From contig JALHHH010000096.1 in NCBI GenBank assembly GCA_022837485.1, positions 1 to 6,290 of the forward strand: a stretch of DNA of 6,290 nucleotides. The letters run 5' to 3'. The notes below the pieces were generated by a model. The model was not told where the DNA came from. It saw nothing but the letters and a program-made list of their open reading frames with translations, and searched no databases. Position 1 is the first letter of the stretch. Every line of letters begins with the position of its first letter. Source of the stretch: Bacteroidales bacterium. GTDB lineage: Bacteria > Bacteroidota > Bacteroidia > Bacteroidales > Lentimicrobiaceae. Shown here piece by piece: positions 1-4,822 of the stretch. The position numbers were made by a program, and so were the translations under genes.

Positions 1-104
1 AGCAAACCGAGGTGAGCATCAATACGGCTCTGGGCCGGATGCGCTATGCCCTGATTAATTTGAGGAAACTGATAGAGAAAAACGAAATTTCGCTTTCCGT
101 GTAA
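1..104 (+). CDS. RNA polymerase sigma-70 family sigma factor, C-terminal fragment
   Basis: Only the last 33 codons are in the window, read in the frame that begins at base 3 and stops with TAA at 102-104. The visible peptide contains VSINTALGRMRYALINLRKL, which I recognise as the region 4 helix-turn-helix end of Bacteroidota sigma-70 family factors. In that family this segment binds the -35-type promoter element and the helix running through RMRYALINLRK is the recognition helix. A short charged tail (IEKNEISLSV) follows. The N-terminal sigma-2 region lies outside the window, so the subgroup (ECF or other) and any anti-sigma partner cannot be determined. An intrinsic terminator starts 19 bases after the stop, so this is the end of a transcription unit and the next gene is transcribed separately. 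The family call is fairly firm despite the short fragment; the regulon is unknown. Confidence 0.8.
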   Translation, partial: QTEVSINTALGRMRYALINLRKLIEKNEISLSV

Positions 105-122
105 GGCAGTTGTTTAAGGTTG

Positions 123-157
123 AAGCAGGAAACCAACGGGCTTTCCTGCTTTTTTTT
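123..157 (+). terminator. Intrinsic terminator after the sigma factor gene
   Basis: A perfect 9-base-pair stem (124-132 pairing with 142-150, AGCAGGAAA with TTTCCTGCT), extendable by one A-T pair at the base, encloses a 9-base loop and runs directly into a T tract at 150-157. Stem plus T tract is the classic rho-independent layout for the + strand. The reverse strand lacks an equivalent T tract, so it serves the rightward sigma factor transcript. Confidence 0.9.
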
Positions 158-247
158 GTGATTTAAAAAAATATTCCTGGCCGTTGATAATAATCAAACT
201 ACAGACTCGTTACTATTCTGTAAATTGAAACAAATCAAAAACAGCCT

Positions 248-451
248 ATGGCTCATAACTTTACCCTTAATCACAAACAAAGCGAATTAAAGATGCAGGA
301 AGGCGGGTACTCCCTAAAAAATATCAGGACAAGCCCCCTGAATGATACTCCGGATGATTCGCTGGTCAGGAATCTGCTGAATTATTCTAAAGCCATGATT
401 GCTGTACCAAACCCGGTAACGGGTAATTTCAGCTTTGTGCTGCTTAACTGA
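248..451 (+). CDS. Small conserved-looking protein of unknown function (67 aa)
   Basis: A 67-residue ORF starts at ATG 248 and stops with TGA at 449-451. It has no signal peptide, membrane segment or cysteine and looks like a small soluble, mostly polar protein. The N-terminal half is rich in N, K, Q and E; the C-terminal half has DDSLVRNLLNYSKAMI followed by a hydrophobic alternating end, GNFSFVLLN. From memory this DDSxVxNLLNYSKA...VLN pattern resembles small hypothetical proteins of other Bacteroidota, but I cannot name a family or function. Support for a real gene comes from its setting: it lies between two + strand intrinsic terminators, and the second one begins 25 bases after its stop, as expected for a monocistronic transcript. 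The leader before the ATG is A-rich without a Shine-Dalgarno sequence, which is normal in this phylum. I found no convincing TAnnTTTG promoter element upstream; the best is a partial match, TACTATTC at 211-218. Confidence 0.6.
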   Translation: MAHNFTLNHKQSELKMQEGGYSLKNIRTSPLNDTPDDSLVRNLLNYSKAMIAVPNPVTGNFSFVLLN

Positions 452-475
452 ACCTTTTTTGTGTTGATTGATAAC

Positions 476-510
476 AGCCGCATTCCATTTACGGGATGCG
501 GCTTGTTTTT
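476..510 (+). terminator. Intrinsic terminator after the 67-aa gene
   Basis: An 11-base-pair stem (476-486 pairing with 493-503, one G-T wobble) closes a 6-base loop and is followed by TTGTTTTT at 503-510. The T tract lies only on the + strand side, so it ends the transcript of the small gene. On the - strand the hairpin sits about 70 bases past the stop of the leftward hydrolase gene but has no T tract there, so it is at most a weak 3' barrier for that operon. Confidence 0.85.
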
Positions 511-570
511 GTCCGTTAAAACTGGTTAGCGGGTCTTGTTTTTCTATTCACTGTATTGATTTTCGCCGGG

Positions 571-1764
571 TTAACGGCCGATAATCTCTGCAACCGAATT
601 GCGGAACAGGGAGATGGTGGATTCTTGTGTTAAACCGTATCCCGTGTTTATTATGTAAACCATAATGGCATCCTGTACCGGGAAATAATACAGTCCGGCA
701 CTGTAGCCCGGGTCGGCACCGGAAATTCCCCATGCCGGGGTACTGCCACCGCTGAATGTAAAATGTTCCTTCACGCATCCGTAACCATACTGTATGCCGC
801 CAATGGTATCGTTATGAAATTGAGTCATCAGGCCCAGCGTAGCGGGAGACAAAAGAACTTTCCTCGAAAAAAGTGCATCCGCGAAAAGATACACGTCGTA
901 AATGTTAGAATATATGCCGTTGAAACCATTGCCGAATCCGGTATTCCAGTGCGAAATGTTTTCAAGTCCTCCATCGCCGTTCAAATTTCCGTAGCCCTGA
1001 ACTACTCCTGAAGCAGGAAGTGCATCGTGCCAGTAATACCTGGTATTGTTCATATTGAGCGGGGAAAACAGTTCGCTGCGCATGGAAAGGTCGTGCGGTA
1101 TATGCGAAGCCTGTGCAACAATTATACTCAAAAGTATGCTGTTGGTGGCTGAATATCCGGCGGTGTCGGCGGGCCTGAATTCAAAAGCGGCATCTCTGTT
1201 TTCGGCAAAATCAAGCAATTCATCCGCGAACCATGTTCGTACAGGATTTTGCATGATGTTCAGCTGGAAATCCCGGCTTCGTGTAACATCAAAAAAGCCT
1301 GATGTTTGATTCAGGAGATTTCTGATTTTTATTTGTTGCTTGCCGTTGTCAAGCTTTTTCAGCAATTCATCCGGGATAAAACGCCCGATTGGGTCATCGG
1401 GCGTCATCAGGCCTTTTTCCATCAGTCTTAAAGCGGTAACGGCAAGCATCATGTCGGTTATGCCCGGAAGATTTGAAATATGGCATGGCTGAAGCGGCAA
1501 ACGGGAACTAAGGTCGGCATAACCTTCTGAACCAATAAAAATTCCGTTGCTGTCGCAAACAAGTAAGGTTATCCCGGGAATGCCCCGTTTTGTGTATTTC
1601 CGAAGTATTGATGTGTAAAGCGGTGAATCGGAGTTGGTTTGCCAGAGTGTATCGTTCTCAAGGTTACAGTCGGTTAAACCAGGTCTGTGCAGGGCTTCAT
1701 CGCTGCAGGCTATAAACAGTTGTGCTGCCAGCAGCAGTATCAGAGTTTTCAGGAAACCGGACAT
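571..1764 (-). CDS. Beta-lactamase-fold serine hydrolase homologue, lipoprotein, probably catalytically inactive
   Basis: A 397-residue protein starts at ATG 1762-1764. Residues 1-20 form a lipoprotein signal (MSGFLK, hydrophobic core, LFIAC), with lipidation expected at Cys20, followed by SDE. The rest matches the penicillin-binding-protein/class C beta-lactamase-like serine hydrolase family (Pfam Beta-lactamase, PF00144): LRLMEKGLMTPDDPIGRFIP at 112-131, LLNQTSG at 150-156 for the usual LLxHTSG, a Tyr-box region at 204-215, and a C-terminal GxSGxxPGYS...YFP at 346-362. Length fits the family. Known members hydrolyse peptides, esters or beta-lactams through Ser/Lys (SxxK), Tyr (YxN) and H/KxG motifs. 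Here the aligned positions read GITD (101-104), YSA (204-206) and ISG (347-349), and there is no SxxK anywhere in the protein. I infer a pseudoenzyme, perhaps a binding or structural protein anchored in the envelope. The frame is intact, which argues against recent decay. Its start overlaps the upstream barrel gene by 16 bases, so the two are probably translationally coupled. No Shine-Dalgarno sequence is seen. Confidence 0.85.
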   Translation of the reverse strand: MSGFLKTLILLLAAQLFIACSDEALHRPGLTDCNLENDTLWQTNSDSPLYTSILRKYTKRGIPGITLLVCDSNGIFIGSEGYADLSSRLPLQPCHISNLPGITDMMLAVTALRLMEKGLMTPDDPIGRFIPDELLKKLDNGKQQIKIRNLLNQTSGFFDVTRSRDFQLNIMQNPVRTWFADELLDFAENRDAAFEFRPADTAGYSATNSILLSIIVAQASHIPHDLSMRSELFSPLNMNNTRYYWHDALPASGVVQGYGNLNGDGGLENISHWNTGFGNGFNGIYSNIYDVYLFADALFSRKVLLSPATLGLMTQFHNDTIGGIQYGYGCVKEHFTFSGGSTPAWGISGADPGYSAGLYYFPVQDAIMVYIINTGYGLTQESTISLFRNSVAEIIGR

Positions 1765-2468
1765 GGGAGTTGTTTTAGAGAGGGGCCTGACTTTCCGTCC
1801 GAATTTTTGAATAGAGTGAACTGTAACCCAACGGATAAAATTCCCCAGGGTAGAGGTTCGGCAAAGTTTACATCAAACGGGTACTGCAATCTGTAGTCGT
1901 AATGGATGAAAATACGGCGTGTATTATAGTTGTAGCCTGCATCGTAACCGATTCCGAATCCGCCTCCTGCTATAAGATGGGATCTGCCTGTCGTTTTCGT
2001 TTCTTTCCATACACCGGCATCCTGTACCATGTGCTCGGTAAACCGGAAGGAGTGGAGGTAACCTGCATGAAGGGAAACCTGAGCAGAAAATTTTCCGATA
2101 TATCGGCGGTATCCTGCCTGAGTAGTGAGAGCAAATGCTTGCTGGAGGTGCTGGTGATAATGATAGGAAATCCCGGCATTTTGAAACCATTTTCCGGTAT
2201 AAACCCTGCTTCCGCCGAGGTCTATGGTATTAATGTTTCGGAACATGGGGTTTTTAAGAGTCTCCTTCCATCCAAATTCATACGTTAGTGCAATTCCCGG
2301 ATGCAGTGGAGGTTTAACCAGGGCACTGAATGTTTCCAAAACCGGCAGGGTGGCATGGTTTGAAATACTCAATGCGAAAGGTTTTGATTTCCAGGCCTGG
2401 GCCCGCACTGCAGGCGGTATTAACAGTAGTATTGCCGGTATTGCGATGCGTAAGAGATATTTGTGCAC
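1749..2468 (-). CDS. Predicted outer-membrane beta-barrel-like protein, secreted (239 aa)
   Basis: I place the start at GTG 2466-2468, giving 239 residues. They begin with a good signal peptide, MHKYLLRIAIPAILLLIPP then AVRAQA, with signal peptidase cleavage expected near residues 23-25. An upstream in-frame TTG at 2514-2516 is rejected because it would add residues ahead of that signal peptide and because those bases form the end of a perfect -7 promoter element. The mature part is rich in alternating aromatic/hydrophobic strands and glycines (for example GISYHYHQHL, AGYRRYIGKF, RIFIHYDYRLQYPF, ILSVGLQFTLF), the pattern of a small outer-membrane barrel. No catalytic motif is visible and I cannot assign a named family. 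The likely barrel-closing strand ends with Phe220, yet 19 more residues follow, and these run into the overlap with the hydrolase gene. The operon arrangement suggests the two proteins act together in the envelope; the role is unknown. Confidence 0.75.
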   Translation of the reverse strand: MHKYLLRIAIPAILLLIPPAVRAQAWKSKPFALSISNHATLPVLETFSALVKPPLHPGIALTYEFGWKETLKNPMFRNINTIDLGGSRVYTGKWFQNAGISYHYHQHLQQAFALTTQAGYRRYIGKFSAQVSLHAGYLHSFRFTEHMVQDAGVWKETKTTGRSHLIAGGGFGIGYDAGYNYNTRRIFIHYDYRLQYPFDVNFAEPLPWGILSVGLQFTLFKNSDGKSGPSLKQLPCPVS

Positions 2469-2513
2469 AGAGAGTTGTTTTTGGCAGGTTAAAATAAATG
2501 CGACAAATAAATG

Positions 2514-2521
2514 CAAATATA
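2514..2521 (-). promoter_or_regulatory. Bacteroidota -7 element for the barrel/hydrolase operon
   Basis: Read on the - strand the bases are TATATTTG, a perfect match to the Bacteroidota -7 consensus TAnnTTTG. A transcription start about 5-7 bases downstream would leave a leader of roughly 40 bases before the GTG at 2468. A -33 TTTG match at the usual 19-21 base distance is poor (ACTG), so only the -7 part is convincing. Confidence 0.55.
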
Positions 2522-2606
2522 CTTTTGTTTTAGAAGGATTCAGTTGCGATTTGCAAAATCTGTGCGTCTGCAGCTATTGATGAATAATAAGTAAAACCGG
2601 ATTTCA

Positions 2607-2636
2607 ATTGGTGTTGTCCCGGCTTTTGTACATTTG
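2607..2636 (+). promoter_or_regulatory. Bacteroidota-type promoter for the flavoprotein gene
   Basis: TACATTTG at 2629-2636 matches the -7 consensus TAnnTTTG at every fixed position. ATTG at 2607-2610 is a three-of-four match to the -33 TTTG element, with 18 bases between the two. A start a few bases past 2636 gives a leader of about 35 bases before ATG 2678. The layout mirrors that of the divergent operon on the other side of the intergenic region. Confidence 0.6.
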
Positions 2637-2677
2637 CCGTTACAGAGTTCATTTCTTCTTCCTTACAAACCAATCCG

Positions 2678-3925
2678 ATGCAAACAGACCTGCAAAATTC
2701 CGATAAAAATTTCTCTATAAAACCGAAGGTTCTGATCTTTGGGGGAGGGCCGGCAGGTCTGCGGGCTGCATGGGTGCTGGCTCCCTTTTGTGATGTTCAT
2801 CTGTACGAGAAAGAGTCGATGCCCGGCCGGAAATTTCTGGTGGCAGGGAAAGGCGGACTCAATCTTTCGCATTACCCTCCTCCAGGTGGAATGGCATCTG
2901 TCTATAGTCCGCCGGGATTTATGGATGCCGTTTTGAATAAATTTTCCCTAGAAGCCCTTCTGGATTGGATGAACGAGCTGGGTGTAGGTGTTTTTACCGG
3001 CAGCAGTGGAAAAATATTTCCTGAAAAGGGCATAACTCCCCGGATGGTTCTGCAGGCAATTACAACATCTATTGAGGAAAGGGGATGTACAATGCATACC
3101 GGTTGTTCACTTCAATCTATCGATTCCTCTAATTCCTGCTTAATTTTTCAAAATGACGTAAGAGTAAACTTGTCAGCAGATTACGTTGTTGTTGCTTTGG
3201 GAGGTGCATCGTGGCCACAAACCGGTTCGGATGGAAAATGGACTGATATCTTTCGTTCGCATGGAATAAAGACGCTTCCATTCCGACCGTCAAACTGTGG
3301 TGTTAATGTGAGCTGGCCAGACAATTTTGTACTGCATCATGCAGGTAAGCCATTGAAGAATATTTGCTTGAGCTGCGATGAGAAATCAAGTACCGGCGAG
3401 GTGCTAATAACCCGCTACGGACTTGAAGGCTACGCTCTGTACCCGCTGATACCCTCTCTACGGAAAATGGAGGAGGAGAGGCGGCCGTTGCAGCTGAAGG
3501 TTGACCTGAAGCCGGTGAACAATGCAGAGCAGCTGGTTTCGCGCCTTGGGTTGAAACGAGCGGAATCCGGGAATTACCGCCAGGCATTTGGACTGCAACC
3601 GCAAAGTATGGCGCTGGCAAAATTGCTGACCGGAAAGAATGCATTTGAAAATCCGTTGCTGTTCGCCGGCGCAATTAAATCGCTTGCCTTGCCGGTACTC
3701 TCCCTGCGTCCGGTTGAGGAGGCGATTTCTTCGGTAGGAGGATTGGCTCTGGAAGAGGTAAATTCTGATTTGTCGCTGAAAAAGTTACCGGAGGTTTTCG
3801 CAGCGGGTGAGATGCTCAACTGGGATGCTCCAACCGGAGGATGGCTTATTCATGGCTGCTTTGCTACCGGAAACTATGTTGCCCTGTCAATACTCAGCAG
3901 GCTTGGAATTATTTCCGGAGTATGA
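2678..3925 (+). CDS. FAD-dependent flavoprotein, HI0933-like, PP_4765 (TIGR03862) type
   Basis: A 415-residue protein starts at ATG 2678, the only start that keeps the N-terminal nucleotide-binding loop and fits the promoter. A Rossmann dinucleotide fold opens with VLIFGGGPAGLRAAW (18-32), where GGGPAG binds the FAD pyrophosphate, and is followed by E44 at the end of the second strand. Family signatures follow in order: GRKFLVAGKGGLNLSH (50-65), GVFTGSSGKIFPEKG (104-118), VVALGGASWPQTGSDG (171-186), the RPSNCG segment (203-208), RPVEEAISSVGG (344-355) and a C-terminal FAD-contacting block, FAAGEMLNWDAPTGGWLIHG (374-393). The order and wording match the uncharacterised PP_4765 branch of HI0933-like oxidoreductases rather than the main HI0933/BaiN branch. 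No signal peptide is present, so it is cytoplasmic. Substrate and reaction are not established for this branch and cannot be read from the sequence. The gene appears monocistronic: its own promoter lies upstream and a terminator immediately downstream. Confidence 0.92.
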   Translation: MQTDLQNSDKNFSIKPKVLIFGGGPAGLRAAWVLAPFCDVHLYEKESMPGRKFLVAGKGGLNLSHYPPPGGMASVYSPPGFMDAVLNKFSLEALLDWMNELGVGVFTGSSGKIFPEKGITPRMVLQAITTSIEERGCTMHTGCSLQSIDSSNSCLIFQNDVRVNLSADYVVVALGGASWPQTGSDGKWTDIFRSHGIKTLPFRPSNCGVNVSWPDNFVLHHAGKPLKNICLSCDEKSSTGEVLITRYGLEGYALYPLIPSLRKMEEERRPLQLKVDLKPVNNAEQLVSRLGLKRAESGNYRQAFGLQPQSMALAKLLTGKNAFENPLLFAGAIKSLALPVLSLRPVEEAISSVGGLALEEVNSDLSLKKLPEVFAAGEMLNWDAPTGGWLIHGCFATGNYVALSILSRLGIISGV

Positions 3926-3934
3926 AAAGCAGAT

Positions 3935-3973
3935 AAAAAAAACGGGCGCTGAAACCAGGCCCGCTTTCTTTTT
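3935..3973. terminator. Bidirectional intrinsic terminator between convergent genes
   Basis: The stem pairs CGGGC (3943-3947) with GCCCG (3959-3963) and continues past a one-base bulge as CTG/CAG (3949-3951 with 3956-3958) around an AAAC loop. To its right lies a T-rich run, CTTTCTTTTT (3964-3973), for the + strand flavoprotein gene. To its left lies A8 (3935-3942), which reads as T8 on the - strand for the leftward lipoprotein gene. Both genes stop within about 25 bases of it. Confidence 0.85.
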
Positions 3974-3984
3974 CGAAACTTCAA

Positions 3985-4722
3985 TCAGATTTCCGGTTCA
4001 ATGATCTTTTCATCCGAGGCTTTGGCTTCTTCCATCAGGATATCATACGAATATCCGGAACCAAAATCCTTGTTAAGGATAATCTTTCCTTCGAACGTCA
4101 CAACCGATCCTTTGCGGACGGCATCTAATGTGGTAATTGTCAGATCGTAGTTATCGCCTGCACCGGTTCCGTCCTGAATATGCACCCAGTTCCGGTTCAT
4201 GATATTTTGATTTACCTTAACAATCATTCCTCTGATTTTCACAGTTTTGCCTTCGTATTTACTGCTGTTGGCGAAAAGTTCGCCAAGGGTAATACCGTCT
4301 TCCACATGCTCAATTTCAACTCCCTGGATTCGGTCGGGGTGCAGACTTCCTTTAGACTGGGGTTGGGTTGGCATGATAAGGGAATCGGATGCATCGTCTA
4401 CAAAAAGTATGGAAGCAAAGGTTCTTCCGAGCTCGCGGCTGTTAAAATCTTTCATTTCCATTCCGCTGCTGAAATAAATTACGTCGCCCGGTTTGGCATC
4501 CCTGGCGGTGACGGCGATCCAGTAGCTTTTATTGTTTTCAAAAACTTCCAGATACGTATAATTTGATGTTTGTATTACATCTATTACTTCTACAGCATGT
4601 ACGCCTTCGGGAAGGGTTTGTGCAGATTCAGTCACTTTGCCCCTGTTGCAAGATGCAATAGTTGCTGAAAGTAAGGTAATTAATAGAAATGGCAAATAAA
4701 ATTTCCTGCTGATGTTTCTCAT
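3985..4722 (-). CDS. Lipoprotein with two OB-fold-like domains (245 aa)
   Basis: I choose ATG 4720-4722; an in-frame TTG at 4752 would put ten extra residues before the signal sequence. Residues 1-25 are a lipoprotein signal ending in the lipobox IASC, with Cys25 lipidated. Domain 1 (about 38-110) has VIDVIQTSNYTYLEV, then YWIAV, KPGDVIYF and MEMKDFNSRELGRTF, a pattern known from small periplasmic proteins that annotation often labels NrfJ-like or DNA-binding. Domain 2 (about 144-234) has LGELFANSSKYEGKTVKIRG, NRNWVHIQDGTG, DLTITT and KDFGSGYSYDILMEEA, typical of the OB-fold-like bacterial domain that often follows such modules. Both domains carry a KDF.S block near their end, which suggests an internal duplication. 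The label DNA-binding comes from fold similarity only; the lipid anchor makes an envelope role more likely. No ligand or enzymatic residue can be identified. It lies downstream of the T9SS protein gene but has its own -7 element. Confidence 0.85.
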   Translation of the reverse strand: MRNISRKFYLPFLLITLLSATIASCNRGKVTESAQTLPEGVHAVEVIDVIQTSNYTYLEVFENNKSYWIAVTARDAKPGDVIYFSSGMEMKDFNSRELGRTFASILFVDDASDSLIMPTQPQSKGSLHPDRIQGVEIEHVEDGITLGELFANSSKYEGKTVKIRGMIVKVNQNIMNRNWVHIQDGTGAGDNYDLTITTLDAVRKGSVVTFEGKIILNKDFGSGYSYDILMEEAKASDEKIIEPEI

Positions 4723-4767
4723 TTCAATTGTTTTTAGAGTTGATTTTCCCAATTACTTTTAAAATGA

Positions 4768-4775
4768 CAAAAATA
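4768..4775 (-). promoter_or_regulatory. Bacteroidota -7 element for the OB-fold lipoprotein gene
   Basis: On the - strand these bases read TATTTTTG, a full match to TAnnTTTG. The implied transcription start leaves about 40 bases before the ATG at 4722, matching the leader lengths of the other two promoters here. The -33 element is weak (GCTG at a 19-base distance). In an AT-rich gap a chance match is possible, but the spacing to the gene fits. Confidence 0.5.
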
Positions 4776-4782
4776 GGCAGGA

Positions 4783-4810
4783 ATTGTTCATTCTCAGCAC
4801 AACGAACAAT
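4783..4810. repeat. Inverted repeat ahead of the lipoprotein promoter
   Basis: ATTGTTC (4783-4789) and GAACAAT (4804-4810) are perfect 7-base inverted repeats separated by 14 bases; inside them a further TT/AA pairing is possible after one mismatch. It lies 13 bases after the stop of the T9SS protein gene (reading leftward) and just upstream of the -7 element of the next gene, over its -33 region. It could be a weak terminator, since no T tract follows at once, or an operator; nothing in the sequence decides. Confidence 0.4.
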
Positions 4811-4822
4811 ACGTGTTATAAT

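Noticed and set aside
452..570. Possible bidirectional terminator for the hydrolase operon
   Set aside because: The hairpin at 476-503 has a T tract only on the + strand; no other hairpin with a T tract was seen after the hydrolase stop.
571..1764. Naming the hydrolase homologue a beta-lactamase resistance gene
   Set aside because: The fold matches but all catalytic motifs are missing, so resistance activity is not supported.
1902..2288. 128-codon open frame on the + strand
   Set aside because: It lies entirely antisense to the barrel gene, has an irregular Cys/Ser-rich composition and no signal, family motif or promoter.
2224..2580. 118-codon open frame on the + strand
   Set aside because: It overlaps the reverse of the barrel gene and crosses its promoter; the product has no recognisable pattern.
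3303..3674. 123-codon open frame on the - strand
   Set aside because: It is antisense to the flavoprotein gene and its sequence is low in complexity without any motif.
4180..4566. 128-codon open frame on the + strand
   Set aside because: It is antisense to the OB-fold lipoprotein, whose own frame has clear domains and a lipobox.
4723..4752. N-terminal extension of the OB-fold lipoprotein from a TTG start
   Set aside because: The extra ten residues precede a complete lipoprotein signal that begins at a proper ATG (4722).
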